Shown here: positions 1 through 9,484 of the stretch, piece after piece
How positions within the stretch are numbered: position 1 is the stretch's first letter
Layout of the letters: every line of letters starts with the position of its first letter
Position numbers and translations under genes: made by a program
The notes under the pieces: generated by a model
What the model was told of the DNA's origin: nothing
Seen by the model: the letters and a program-made list of their open reading frames with translations, nothing else
The model's database searches: none
Assembly: GCF_000518185.1 (NCBI RefSeq)
Contig: NZ_JADC01000009.1
Span: 310,001-374,000, forward strand
Origin: Bartonella clarridgeiae ATCC 51734
Lineage (GTDB): Bacteria > Pseudomonadota > Alphaproteobacteria > Rhizobiales > Rhizobiaceae
Direction of reading: 5' to 3'
DNA length: 64,000 nucleotides

Positions 1-1
1 A

Positions 2-2179
2 CGCAATGGTTACGATGTTGATACAGAAATGACAGCAGCTGATTGGAAAAGTATTATTGTTCTTTACAAGGCATGTATTGAAGAAAAATTGGGAGAACCT
101 TTTCCAAAAGATCCTGAAAAACAATTATGGGGTGCAATTGGAGCAGTTTTTTCAAGTTGGATGACAGCGCGTGCAATCACTTATCGTCGTTTACATAATA
201 TTCCTGAAAGTTGGGGAACAGCAGTTAATGTGCAAGCTATGGTGTTCGGTAATATGGGTGAAGACTCAGCAACAGGTGTTGCTTTTACACGTAATCCATC
301 GACAGGGAAAAAAGAGCTCTATGGTGAATTTTTAGTTAATGCACAGGGTGAAGATGTTGTAGCGGGTATTCGTACACCTCAGAATATTACAGAAGTTGCA
401 CGCATCGCTGCTGGTTCAAATAAGCCATCATTGGAAAAAATTATGCCAGAGGCTTTTTCAAAATTATGTCAGATTGCGCATAAGCTTGAACAGCATTATC
501 GAGATATGCAGGATCTAGAGTTTACAATTGAAAAAGGTAAATTGTGGATATTGCAGACTCGTTCAGGAAAGCGAACAGCGCGTGCAGCTTTAAAGACGGC
601 AGTCGAGATGGTAGAGGAGGGACTGATAAGTCGTGAAGAAGCGGTAATGCGGATTGAACCAAAATCGCTTGATCAACTTTTGCATCCCATGCTTGATCCC
701 AAGGCAACGCGATGTGTTATAGCATGTGGTTTGCCTGCCTCTCCAGGAGCTGCGACTGGTGAAATTGTTTTTACCTCTGAAGAAGCAGAAAGAGCGTCAA
801 TAGAAGGACGGAAAGTTATTTTAGTACGTGTAGAAACAAGTCCAGAAGATCTTCACGGTATGCATGCTGCAGAAGGAATTTTAACGACACGTGGTGGGAT
901 GACGAGTCATGCCGCTGTTATAGCTCGTGGTATGGGTAAGCCCTGTGTTTCTGGTGCGAGCAGTTTGCGGATTGATTATAAGACAAACAAAATGATTGCT
1001 TCAGGTCAGATTTTTCAAAAAGGTGATATTATTACACTAGATGGTGGGACAGGGGAAGTTTTAAAGGGAAAAGTTGCAATGTTGCAACCTGAACTTTGTG
1101 GAGATTTTGCTCAATTGATGGAATGGGCAGATGGAATGCGGCGCATGAAAGTTCGCGCTAACGCTGAAACGGTGATTGATGCACAAATGGGACGTTCCTT
1201 TGGAGCTGAAGGTATTGGTCTTTGTCGTACTGAGCATATGTTCTTTACTGACGAACGTATTGTTGCTATGCGTGAAATGATTTTAAGTAATGATGAAGAC
1301 GGACGTCGCAAAGCACTGGATAAGCTTTTGCCAATGCAGCGATCAGATTTTACTCAATTGTTTGAAATTATGTCCGGTTTACCTGTGACTATCCGTTTTT
1401 TAGATCCACCTTTACATGAGTTTTTGCCAAAAACAGATTCAGAAATTCTTGATGTTGCAATAGCTATGGGAATTCCTTCTGAATTACTTGTAGAACGTGT
1501 GCAGCAATTGCATGAATTTAATCCTATGCTTGGATTACGCGGATGCCGTCTAATCATTACTTATCCTGAAATTGCTGAAATGCAAGCGCGAGCAGTTTTT
1601 GAAGCGGTGGTAGAATCCGCTAAGAAGACCGGATCTCCAGTCATACCTGAGATTATGGTACCGCTTGTTGCTCTTAAATCTGAATTAGATTTTGTTAAAG
1701 CCCGTATTGATTATGTTGCTGGTGAAGTGATGAATGAAAAGAAGGTTAATATTCAATATATAGTTGGGACAATGATTGAGTTACCAAGAGCTGCTCTTCG
1801 GGCAGATGAAATTGCAGAAACCGCAGAATTTTTTTCTTTTGGAACAAATGATTTGACGCAAACTACTTTTGGTATTTCACGTGATGATGCAGCATCATTT
1901 TTGACAACCTATTTGCAAAAAGAACTCTTGGAGAAAGATCCTTTTGTATCGATTGATCGCAATGGGGTAGGAGAACTTATCGCTATTGCTGCACAACGTG
2001 GACGTTCTCAGCGTGCGAAAATTAAACTAGGCATTTGTGGTGAACATGGGGGTGATCCTTATTCTATCGCTTTATGTGAAGAAAATGATCTAGATTATGT
2101 TTCGTGTTCGCCTTTCCGTGTGCCAGTTGCACGTTTAGCAGCAGCACAATCAGCAATTGCCAAAAAAACTTTTGATTGA
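2..2179 (+). CDS. ppdK: Pyruvate, phosphate dikinase (5' end outside the window)
   Basis: This enzyme interconverts pyruvate, ATP and phosphate with phosphoenolpyruvate, AMP and pyrophosphate, linking the TCA side of metabolism to gluconeogenesis. The reading frame is open from base 2, and the family is usually about 880-890 residues, so roughly 160-170 N-terminal residues lie to the left. Visible parts are the end of the ATP-grasp domain, the swivelling phosphohistidine domain with GGMTSHAAVIARGMGKPC (catalytic His near residue 293 counted from the ATG at 29), and the C-terminal PEP/pyruvate barrel ending with GICGEHGGDP, whose Cys is the expected proton donor. The motifs are intact and there is no frameshift. 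The ATG at 29 is internal, not the true start. No terminator is evident after the stop. Confidence 0.95.
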   Translation, partial: RNGYDVDTEMTAADWKSIIVLYKACIEEKLGEPFPKDPEKQLWGAIGAVFSSWMTARAITYRRLHNIPESWGTAVNVQAMVFGNMGEDSATGVAFTRNPSTGKKELYGEFLVNAQGEDVVAGIRTPQNITEVARIAAGSNKPSLEKIMPEAFSKLCQIAHKLEQHYRDMQDLEFTIEKGKLWILQTRSGKRTARAALKTAVEMVEEGLISREEAVMRIEPKSLDQLLHPMLDPKATRCVIACGLPASPGAATGEIVFTSEEAERASIEGRKVILVRVETSPEDLHGMHAAEGILTTRGGMTSHAAVIARGMGKPCVSGASSLRIDYKTNKMIASGQIFQKGDIITLDGGTGEVLKGKVAMLQPELCGDFAQLMEWADGMRRMKVRANAETVIDAQMGRSFGAEGIGLCRTEHMFFTDERIVAMREMILSNDEDGRRKALDKLLPMQRSDFTQLFEIMSGLPVTIRFLDPPLHEFLPKTDSEILDVAIAMGIPSELLVERVQQLHEFNPMLGLRGCRLIITYPEIAEMQARAVFEAVVESAKKTGSPVIPEIMVPLVALKSELDFVKARIDYVAGEVMNEKKVNIQYIVGTMIELPRAALRADEIAETAEFFSFGTNDLTQTTFGISRDDAASFLTTYLQKELLEKDPFVSIDRNGVGELIAIAAQRGRSQRAKIKLGICGEHGGDPYSIALCEENDLDYVSCSPFRVPVARLAAAQSAIAKKTFD

Positions 2180-2761
2180 GGTAATGCAATCTATAATAGA
2201 GTGAAGCTGCTATCTAAGTTATATAAAGTTTTTTATTTGATTTTGCATGCTTTACAATGTTTTCGATATTGATATGATCTTTATGGATTTAAAGCAGTGA
2301 GTTAGTTCTAAGAGTTAACAGATTTTTTTTATAAATAATTAATAAATAATTATAAACTGCACTATTAAAGATCTACTAAGGATAGTTATTATACAAACAA
2401 ACTCTACTCCTTCGATCTTTCCTTTAGTAATCGCGTTCTTACCTTCAATATTTTTATCTAGGATAAACATTAATTTTTGGGAAATTAACCAGAACAAATT
2501 TTATTACAGGTTTTTTACTGAATTCATAAACTTCTTTCTCTTATATATAAAATATAAGTACAAAATTTTAAGGTATTAATTTTAATGTTATTAAGTGCAT
2601 ATTCATTTAAAGTGAAACATATTTTGATTAATTATGTTGTAATCATATTTCACAGTACGCAACAATACAATCAAGTATATCAAAACAATTCAACAGGAAT
2701 TAGGAATAGATTTAAAAGAATCAAAATCTGAATTTTTGAATATAAAACTATTAGAAAAGCC
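2180..2761. other. AT-rich intergenic spacer, no gene seen
   Basis: The stretch between ppdK and the tRNA-Gln gene is very AT-rich, with stops in all frames. I see no RNA gene, no strong hairpin with a T run and no convincing coding signal. Confidence 0.5.
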
Positions 2762-2836
2762 TGGCTGGGGTACCTGGATTCGAACCAGGGAATGCCGGTA
2801 CCAAAAACCGGTGCCTTACCGCTTGGCTATACCCCA
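2762..2836 (-). tRNA. tRNA-Gln (anticodon UUG)
   Basis: Read on the minus strand, the gene begins TGGGGTATAGCC and ends with a TGGTTCGAATCCA T arm followed by TACCCCAGCCA, so the 3' CCA is encoded. The 5' and 3' acceptor strands pair (TGGGGTA with TACCCCA). The anticodon stem CCGGT/ACCGG closes a seven-base loop TTTTGGT, which places TTG at positions 34-36, reading Gln CAA codons. D-arm and T-arm consensus are intact. Open frames across this stretch are incidental. Confidence 0.95.
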
Positions 2837-3382
2837 AAACAATATAGTTATAGCTAATATTCGCGCCTTATACCGATTTTTACAACTGTACGCAATACGT
2901 GAAAACAGAAGTGTTCATTTTTTCTTCTTATAAAAGCTTATTCCTATATGATGTTATAAAAAATACATCACTAACTAAAAAAAATTGCACTAAAATTAAT
3001 CTGCTATATATTCAGCGTGTTTATCAAGTGTTGCATTCTACCTACAGCATTGCAATTGCTCTAGCGTTTAATATCTATCATTTAGTAGTGTAATATTCAT
3101 AAATATTTACATCTTCAAGCGTATGTAAATCATAATAATTACCATTTCTTTGTTATGTAATTTTATTCAAGAGTTGCAATATCATCAAAATCTATAAAGC
3201 AACTATTTTAGCACATATAATCACAGGAATTATGCAATTGAAAAGGTTTTAAAAAATTTATCGCGACATTAATTTAAAATTGCAGAAAATAATCAAATAA
3301 TTTATTTTTTCTTTATATCAAAGTAAAATAAAAAATAATTATTTACTGTGCAAACAAAACCATATCTTATAATTTTTATTCA
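2837..3382. other. AT-rich intergenic spacer
   Basis: This lies upstream of tRNA-Gln on the minus strand and downstream of the DUF1499 gene. Short open frames over it have no recognisable composition or ribosome binding site. I see nothing else in it. Confidence 0.45.
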
Positions 3383-4162
3383 TTAGCTTGAAGAAAAAGG
3401 AATAGAAGCTATTTCTGTATCAAGTGCATCCATAAAAGCGATAATAAAAGAAGCATTTGTACCAAAATCTCTTAGCAAATGACGTGAAGTAGCGCGCATA
3501 TCAACAAAGGTTGTATTTCCCTCATCTGTTAAGCGAATTACAATATCGGAAACAAAACCCAGGCAAACAGTTTTTGCTATTGTTTCAATATAAAATTCAT
3601 TATCTTCATTTTTAATAATTTGTTGAGCGAGTATAGGCCAACCATAAGCTGCTAAAACATTAAAAATTGATTTACGAATATAATCAGGTGAACCATCGTA
3701 ACGACGCCCTGACATTTCTGGCCATTGTAACATTTGCACTGCCGCTTGTTTGATCAAGTCATTTTTAAGAGGTAAAGAATCACTAGGGCGTAGAGTACGA
3801 AAAAAAACTGGTGGTTTCTGCGTATCAGTAGAAACATCATAAATAGCCGGTAAGGCAATTCCCCGTCCAATGGATAGTATCAATGGTGTGGCAGTTATTA
3901 ACGAATAAATGATACCTTTCAGTGCTTTCATTCCACCTCGAGTACCATATGTCCATAAATTGTAAAGCGCTTTGATAGCAAGAAAAAGAGATAAAAAAAT
4001 ACAGCAAGCAGAAAAGATTACCAAAACAATAAAGTCGCTTACACGAATCATAGAATAGCGCTGTAAAAATGTTGAGAATAATAAAATAAGAAATGCCAAT
4101 CCACTAAAACGAGGAGACCATATTGCTGCCCTTGAGGTGAACCAAACATATTCCTTTTTCAT
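3383..4162 (-). CDS. DUF1499 membrane protein
   Basis: Function unknown. The N-terminal part has about three hydrophobic segments (roughly residues 14-30, 40-62 and 80-97 from the chosen start). The C-terminal 150 residues look like DUF1499: paired stretches such as IETIAKTVCLGFVSDIVIRL and VDMRATSRHLLRDFGTNA match the pattern of that family, which is common in rhizobial genomes as a conserved membrane protein. I prefer the ATG at 4162 (MKKEYVWF), which has AGGGA about 12 bases upstream, over a TTG seven codons earlier (4183). The gene stands alone between long spacers, so context gives no hint of a pathway. Confidence 0.75.
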   Translation of the reverse strand: MKKEYVWFTSRAAIWSPRFSGLAFLILLFSTFLQRYSMIRVSDFIVLVIFSACCIFLSLFLAIKALYNLWTYGTRGGMKALKGIIYSLITATPLILSIGRGIALPAIYDVSTDTQKPPVFFRTLRPSDSLPLKNDLIKQAAVQMLQWPEMSGRRYDGSPDYIRKSIFNVLAAYGWPILAQQIIKNEDNEFYIETIAKTVCLGFVSDIVIRLTDEGNTTFVDMRATSRHLLRDFGTNASFIIAFMDALDTEIASIPFSSS

Positions 4163-4183
4163 GAAACGTTTTTTCCCTAACAA

Positions 4184-4571
4184 AGTGCTCTAAACAGAAT
4201 CTTCTTCAGATTTTATGTCTAATGACATTCTTTCAATAATATAAAAAAATAAAGCGCTTATTTTAAAAATCAAGAGTACTTTAAGCGATATAAACTCTCA
4301 ATCTAATTGATTAATTCATATTGATAATTATAAGTTTTTCTCTTTTTCCAAATATAGTCATCTCCTATTTATCAATTATCAGGTAGATGAATATTAAAAT
4401 TCCATAAATAAAGAGCAATGAAAGTACTTCAAGCTTAATAGAGAGTTTATTTGCAATCAAGATTCTTTAGAGAAAGAATATTATTTGTTGTAGTAGTGTT
4501 ATTTTTATTATGGATTTTTTATTAATAAAATAATATATCACTCTGTGTTTTTTTAGACTTGGGTATTTAAA
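4184..4571. other. Divergent promoter region between DUF1499 and Hbp-like genes
   Basis: This 388-base AT-rich spacer separates two divergently transcribed genes and must contain both promoters. A perfect inverted repeat lies at 4462-4479 and is listed separately. No small gene is evident. Confidence 0.5.
4462..4479. promoter_or_regulatory. Inverted repeat, candidate operator upstream of the Hbp-like gene
   Basis: The sequence ATTCTTT-AGAG-AAAGAAT is a perfect seven-base inverted repeat about 90 bases before the start codon at 4572. Position and symmetry suit a dimeric repressor, but no known consensus is matched closely, so the role is inferred. Confidence 0.3.
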
Positions 4572-6401
4572 ATGATTACAAAATATTTGGTTACTATATC
4601 TGTTTTTTCTTTCATTTTAGCTTCTAGAGTACAGGGAGCAGATATTATAAATCATCAAGATTCGAGATCAATTGTTGCACCTGTTTACTCTTGGAAGGGT
4701 TTTTATCTTGGTGGACAAATTGGGGGATTTTCTGGCCTAACTACTTTTAATTATCATAAATATGATAATATTGAAAAATGGAATTCGATTGATGAAGATT
4801 TATCATCTGAGATTTTTGGATTTACAGGTGGTTTTTACGCGGGTTCTAATTTTGATTTCGGCAATGGTTTTATTCTAGGTGTTGATACAGATATCGTTTT
4901 TTCTAATAAAAAGGATACAAAAGTTTTTGTTAAGAACAAATTTAAAGATTTAGTACAACCAAAAAGACCAAAAGATTTAGCTCGCGTTACAAAACCTTCA
5001 TCTCCACCTCCATATAAAGAGATGTTAGTTATTACACCATCAGGTGAAAAAATAATAAGTAGAAGCGGAGAAGATAAAAGTCTCCAAAAACCTGCTGATT
5101 CTTTACATCCACCTGCATCTTCAATCGGAGAGCCAGCGTCTCAAAAAGAGATGGTAACATCTCCAGGTCCCCTTTTAGCACGTTCTTTGTCTTCACCTTC
5201 TGAACAAGATAAAAGAGAAGGATCTACAGATACATCTAAAGAGGCAGTGATGGTAACTCAATCTCCTTCATCCTCCAGCTCTGAACCAAAAGTAATAATT
5301 GTTGAAAAAACGGAAACAATAATTCCTTCTCTAAAGCAAGGAGAAAAAATAGAAATTTTTGTACCAGAAACTAGTGCTGAAACAGTTGAAGTTGCTGAAA
5401 CAGTTAAAGCTAAAGTACAAGATTCTGGTAAAGTAACACAAGCTGCTGAAGTAACACAAGAAAGTAGTACGATGGCAGGGCAGAGTGAAATTTCCTCTGT
5501 CCCAGTGGTTACTATTACAGTAGTGCAACAACCTTCTGTTATAAAGCCGCAGCAACAATCTGTTGTTACAACAATATTGCAACCACAACCTATAATACAG
5601 CAAAAATCTCAAGAAACCGTAATCGTGTTGGATTCTTACCAATCTGATGATACTAATAGTATTACTGAAAAATCTAGTTCGGATACAGTATCTAAAGTGC
5701 GAAGATCTAAAAGATCTACAGATGCAAGTTCAAAAGACAAACAGTTGGTAATTCAGTCTTCCTCTTCCTCTTCCTCTTCCTCTTCCTCTTCCTCTTCTCA
5801 TGAGACCAAAAGTGTAACTATTACAAAAACGGAAACAAAAATTCCTCCTCTACCGCAAAGAAGCAGTACCCGCTCATTTTCTTTATCGTCTCCATCGTCT
5901 CCTGCAGTGATGGGATCTGGTATTCCTGAGAATGTTCGGATGAATGCTGAGAGAGGGGAAAATTCCGCAAAACCTCGGATGAATGCTGAGAGAGGTGCAA
6001 GTTTAGCAAAACCAATGTCAAGAAAGCATGATCTTGTTGAAACATATACTCATAATTTAAAACAGAAATGGAGTGGTGCCACTCGGATACGTTTAGGCTT
6101 GGCAGCTGGTCGTTTTATGCCTTATATTGCTGGTGGTGTTGCTTATACGAAGATTCAAGGTACCTTTTCGAAATTAATTAAGGAAATAGGTAAGGAAAAT
6201 ACTTCTTCGAATTTGTTCGATAGTGTAGAGACAATGATTGGTTATACTCTTAGTGGTGGTTTTGATTTTGCGATGACTGATCGTGTTTTGATACGCTCAG
6301 AGTATCGTTACTCCGATTTTGGTGAAAAGAAATTCAAAAAAATAAACTCAAAATACTATAAGATCAATGATGTTCGTATCGGTTTAGCATATAAATTTTA
6401 A
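4572..6401 (+). CDS. Hbp/Omp25-like outer-membrane barrel with a huge repeat-rich insertion
   Basis: The protein starts with a signal peptide (about residues 1-23) and then a typical alphaproteobacterial small-barrel N-terminus (SWKGFYLGGQIGGFSG, GFYAGSNFDF, GFILGVDTDIVFSN). The family resumes at about residue 490 with LKQKWSGATRIRLGLAAGR, YIAGGVAYTKIQG and a C-terminal YKINDVRIGLAYKF ending in Phe, as expected for Bam-inserted barrels. Hemin-binding proteins of Bartonella are normally about 260-290 residues. Here some 370 residues rich in Ser, Pro, Gln, Val, Thr and Lys interrupt the barrel near residue 115, inside what should be a loop. The insert holds a 14-Ser run (396-409) encoded by a hexanucleotide repeat, a 13-residue tandem repeat (456-481) and a diverged duplicate of a KTETKIPPL-type segment. 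Hemin binding is inferred from family only; exposure of the insert at the surface is also inferred. There is no frameshift. Confidence 0.8.
   Translation: MITKYLVTISVFSFILASRVQGADIINHQDSRSIVAPVYSWKGFYLGGQIGGFSGLTTFNYHKYDNIEKWNSIDEDLSSEIFGFTGGFYAGSNFDFGNGFILGVDTDIVFSNKKDTKVFVKNKFKDLVQPKRPKDLARVTKPSSPPPYKEMLVITPSGEKIISRSGEDKSLQKPADSLHPPASSIGEPASQKEMVTSPGPLLARSLSSPSEQDKREGSTDTSKEAVMVTQSPSSSSSEPKVIIVEKTETIIPSLKQGEKIEIFVPETSAETVEVAETVKAKVQDSGKVTQAAEVTQESSTMAGQSEISSVPVVTITVVQQPSVIKPQQQSVVTTILQPQPIIQQKSQETVIVLDSYQSDDTNSITEKSSSDTVSKVRRSKRSTDASSKDKQLVIQSSSSSSSSSSSSSSHETKSVTITKTETKIPPLPQRSSTRSFSLSSPSSPAVMGSGIPENVRMNAERGENSAKPRMNAERGASLAKPMSRKHDLVETYTHNLKQKWSGATRIRLGLAAGRFMPYIAGGVAYTKIQGTFSKLIKEIGKENTSSNLFDSVETMIGYTLSGGFDFAMTDRVLIRSEYRYSDFGEKKFKKINSKYYKINDVRIGLAYKF
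5757..5798 (+). repeat. Hexanucleotide tandem repeat (TCTTCC)n encoding poly-serine
   Basis: Six perfect copies of TCTTCC (5757-5792) are followed by one imperfect copy TCTTCT. The repeat is in frame with the surrounding gene and encodes Ser396-Ser409. Change in copy number would alter the length of the Ser run without shifting the frame. Confidence 0.95.
5937..6014 (+). repeat. 39-bp direct tandem repeat, two copies
   Basis: Copies at 5937-5975 and 5976-6014 share their first 20 bases exactly and diverge afterwards. They encode RMNAERGENSAKP and RMNAERGASLAKP, just before the barrel resumes. This is a plain in-frame duplication. Confidence 0.9.
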
Positions 6402-7069
6402 TTTGTTGCAGTATAAAATTGCTTAGCAGTTTATGCTTTTTTGGATTTTAGTTTTTTATCAATTTTTTCTGGAAAAAACATTCTTTAGATAGTTGGAGGT
6501 CAATTTTAAGGTGACTATAGGGGTAAGTTTTGCAGAGTGAAATGAGAAAATCCTATTGTAAGATTTCATTATAAGGTCTCTTAAAAAATATAGTACAATA
6601 AATGTATGAATTTGCTGTTTTAAATCAGTTTGTTTTGAAGTTAGCAATAAATTTATAAATAAGATGATTGTTTGATATTACGTTATACTTTCATGATTAT
6701 ATTTTTAGATTAAAATATGCAATTATATAAAATTTGCGATTTTAAATTGAACATTGATATGAGTATTTTAAGTTAATGATTATCTTATAATTTTCATAAA
6801 TTTAAGAAATAAAATTTTTGTATTTCAGTCATTGTAGATAAGAAAAATACAAGAATGATTTAAAAAATATAAGTTTTTATTAAATTTCATCGTATTTATA
6901 AAAAATGTATCTATATTTTGATGTATAAAAATATAAGTTTATTGAATAAGGAAAGCAGATAGAGAATTTAGCAGCTGTGTTTTTGTTTCTATATTTTTCT
7001 TGATTTGGTCTATTCCTGCAGTAATTATTTAAAGAGTTATCAAGAGGCAGGGGATAAGAATATATTGAT
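6402..7069. other. AT-rich intergenic spacer
   Basis: Apart from the candidate terminator at its left end, this 668-base stretch has no recognisable gene. The short open frames are low-complexity and lack ribosome binding sites. It should contain the promoter of the HerA-like gene. Confidence 0.45.
6408..6442 (+). terminator. Possible rho-independent terminator after the Hbp-like gene
   Basis: GC-bulge-ATAAA pairs with TTTATGC and is followed at once by TTTTTTGG. The stem is weak and bulged, but the T run and the position seven bases after the stop codon fit a terminator. Confidence 0.35.
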
Positions 7070-8548
7070 ATGGAAAACAATCGAGGTATTTTTCTTGGTG
7101 CTCACTATCAAAAAGAGAGCAATGAATTTCAGTCTGCATATATTTGGTTTCAGTATGCAAATCGTCATGGTTTAATTACGGGGGCAACAGGTACGGGAAA
7201 AACGATAACCTTACAGGTTTTGGCGGAGTCTTTTTCAGCGGAAGGTGTTCCAGTTTTTTGTGCTGATATCAAAGGTGATTTATCTGGCATAGCAAAAGCT
7301 GGAGTGATGAATGACAAAATAAAAGATAGACTGGTTGCAACTGGGTTAAAAACGATAGAAATGCGGGATAATCCAGTTATTTTTTGGGATTTATTTGGGG
7401 TACAAGGGCATCCAATTCGTACGACATTAGCAGATATGGGGCCACTTCTTCTATCACGTATGCTGGATTTAACGCCAGTACAGGAAGGTGTACTGAATAT
7501 TGTCTTTCGTATTGCTGCTGATGAGGGTTTTTTGCTTATTGACCTGAAAGATCTGCAAGCTATGCTTATTTATAGTGCAGATCGTGCTTCTGAGTTGTCA
7601 GCTCGCTATGGAAATATATCCAAGTCATCTGTTGGAGCCATTCAACGGCAGCTTTTGGTTTTAGAAGCGCAGGGCGGGAATCATTTTTTAGGTGAACCTA
7701 TTTTGGAACTTCCTGATATTATGCGTACGCAAATTGATGGACAAGGGTTTATAAATATTTTAGCTGCAGATAAATTGATTTCTCATCCCAGACTTTATTC
7801 AACATTTCTTTTATGGTTGATGTCAAAACTTTTCGAGCAACTTCCTGAAATTGGTGATCCAGAAAAATTGCGTTTGATTTTTTTCTTTGATGAAGCACAT
7901 TTACTTTTTAATAATGCTTCTAAGGCTTTAATTGAGAAGATTGAACAGATTGTTCGCTTAATTCGTTCAAAAGGTGTTGGGATTTATTTTATTTCACAGA
8001 ATCCACTTGATATTCCAGAAACTATTTTAACTCAGCTTGGGAATCGTATTCAACATGCATTACGTGCTTATACTCCACGCGAAGTTAAGGCAGTTAAGAG
8101 TGCTGCTTCAACTTTTCGCGCTAATCCGCAGTTTGATACAATGGAGGCAATAGGGCAACTTGCTATAGGAGAAGCACTTATTTCAACTTTAGAAAGGAAA
8201 GCAGTTCCATCGGTTGTGCAACGTATATTAATTCGTCCTCCACATTCACAAATTGGGCCAATAATGCAGAATGAACGGGAGAAATTGATTGCTTCTAGTC
8301 CTGTTTTTGGGCATTATGAACAGGATATTAATCGTGATTCAGCTGATGAGATGTTATCACGATCTAGAAAGGAAAAAACTTCAGTTTCTACAAAAAATAA
8401 TCGCCAGCAGTCTATTTTGGATGCTGTGATAAAAGCAGCAACGCGTTCAATGACGAATACGCTAGGAAGAGTTTTGGTAAAGGAAGGTAAGAATATTTTG
8501 CGTGGTGTGTTGGGCAATATTTTAGGTGGAAAACGCAAAGACCGATAG
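7070..8548 (+). CDS. HerA-like P-loop ATPase (DUF853/YjgR family)
   Basis: This is a cytoplasmic P-loop ATPase of the helicase HerA-like family known from E. coli YjgR; its physiological role is not established. A Walker A motif GATGTGKT lies at residues 38-45 and a Walker B-like LRLIFFFDEAHLLF near residues 265-280, followed by the arginine-rich IRLIRSKGVGIYFISQNP stretch typical of HerA/FtsK-type enzymes. At 492 residues it is close to full family length. The C-terminus is basic and low in conservation. The start ATG has only a weak AGGGG further upstream. No neighbouring genes form an operon with it. Confidence 0.85.
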   Translation: MENNRGIFLGAHYQKESNEFQSAYIWFQYANRHGLITGATGTGKTITLQVLAESFSAEGVPVFCADIKGDLSGIAKAGVMNDKIKDRLVATGLKTIEMRDNPVIFWDLFGVQGHPIRTTLADMGPLLLSRMLDLTPVQEGVLNIVFRIAADEGFLLIDLKDLQAMLIYSADRASELSARYGNISKSSVGAIQRQLLVLEAQGGNHFLGEPILELPDIMRTQIDGQGFINILAADKLISHPRLYSTFLLWLMSKLFEQLPEIGDPEKLRLIFFFDEAHLLFNNASKALIEKIEQIVRLIRSKGVGIYFISQNPLDIPETILTQLGNRIQHALRAYTPREVKAVKSAASTFRANPQFDTMEAIGQLAIGEALISTLERKAVPSVVQRILIRPPHSQIGPIMQNEREKLIASSPVFGHYEQDINRDSADEMLSRSRKEKTSVSTKNNRQQSILDAVIKAATRSMTNTLGRVLVKEGKNILRGVLGNILGGKRKDR

Positions 8549-8796
8549 TATTATTCTTCCTTTCATTATTTAAAAATGATTTAATATTTTGATAGGTAAT
8601 TGGATTAGAAATATTTTTCAGAATGTGATTGTATTAAGACAGTATCATTGATTAATGAATCGGATATCTTCAAAAAAAGCTGTTATAAAGCTGTTATATT
8701 GATACTGAATATTATTCGATATTTGCTCTTAAATATTGTAAGTGTCAAATGAGATTTGGGAGTGAGATTAATAATTGGAATCGAGGAGATTTTTAC

Positions 8797-9399
8797 ATGA
8801 CTTTTAAATTAGTCGAGTTGCCTTATGATTATGATGCCCTTTCGCCTTATATGTCACGCGAAACACTTGAATATCATCATGATAAGCATCATCTTGCTTA
8901 TCTTACAAATACTAATAATTTTATAAAAGATTTAGGCTTAGAAAATAAGAGTCTTACAGATATTATTAAAGAAACCTTTGGAAAAAATCCTGGTTTGTTT
9001 AATAATGCAGCTCAGTATTATAATCATAATCATTTTTGGAATTGGATGAAAAAAGGTGGTGGTGGTAAAAAACTTCCTGCAAAATTAGCCAAAGCTATTG
9101 AATCTGATCTTGGTGGTTATGATAAGTTTCGTGCAGATTTTATAGCAGCAGGTGTTGCTCAGTTTGGTTCTGGTTGGGCATGGGTTGCTCTTAAAGATGG
9201 CAAATTAGAAATTATGAAAACACCCAATGGTGAGAATCCTTTAATTCATGATGCACAACCTATTCTAGGTGTTGATGTGTGGGAGCATTCCTATTATATT
9301 GATTATCGTAATGCACGTCCAAAATATTTAGAGGTATTTGTAGACCATTTAATTAATTGGGATTATGTTTTAGAACTTTATGAAAGCTATGGATTATAA
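8797..9399 (+). CDS. sodB: Superoxide dismutase, Fe type
   Basis: SodB converts superoxide to oxygen and hydrogen peroxide in the cytoplasm. From the ATG at 8797 the protein is 200 residues, the usual length. Metal ligands appear as His27 (LEYHHDKHH), His77 (AAQYYNHNHFW), Asp160 and His164 (GVDVWEHSYY). Gln73 in the AAQ motif is the position that marks the Fe-type rather than the Mn-type enzyme. I chose 8797 because TCGAGGAG lies just upstream and because family members begin close to F-x-L-x-x-L-P-Y; an in-frame ATG at 8749 would add 16 residues without homology. The gene is followed by a strong hairpin shared with the convergent ptrB. Confidence 0.95.
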   Translation: MTFKLVELPYDYDALSPYMSRETLEYHHDKHHLAYLTNTNNFIKDLGLENKSLTDIIKETFGKNPGLFNNAAQYYNHNHFWNWMKKGGGGKKLPAKLAKAIESDLGGYDKFRADFIAAGVAQFGSGWAWVALKDGKLEIMKTPNGENPLIHDAQPILGVDVWEHSYYIDYRNARPKYLEVFVDHLINWDYVLELYESYGL

Positions 9400-9431
9400 G
9401 AGGGTTGTATAGTTTATCATAACTGATATTA

Positions 9432-9463
9432 AAGGCTTCATAATTTATAGTTTATGAAGCCTT
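9432..9463. terminator. Hairpin between convergent sodB and ptrB
   Basis: AAGGCTTCATAA and TTATGAAGCCTT form a perfect 12-base-pair stem with an eight-base loop. It sits between two converging genes. T runs are short on both sides, so it may act as a bidirectional terminator or as a 3'-end protecting hairpin. Confidence 0.65.
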
Positions 9464-9484
9464 GTAAAAGATAATATATTTAAG

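Noticed and set aside
2736-3093. Two short plus-strand open frames around the tRNA-Gln gene
   Set aside because: One runs through the tRNA itself and the other is AT-rich spacer without a ribosome binding site or homology.
5331-5642. 103-codon antisense frame inside the Hbp-like gene
   Set aside because: It is a mirror of the low-complexity insertion (biased Gln/Val codons) and has no independent signal.
5757-5798. On/off phase variation by the TCTTCC repeat
   Set aside because: The unit is six bases, so copy-number change keeps the frame; only length variation is possible.
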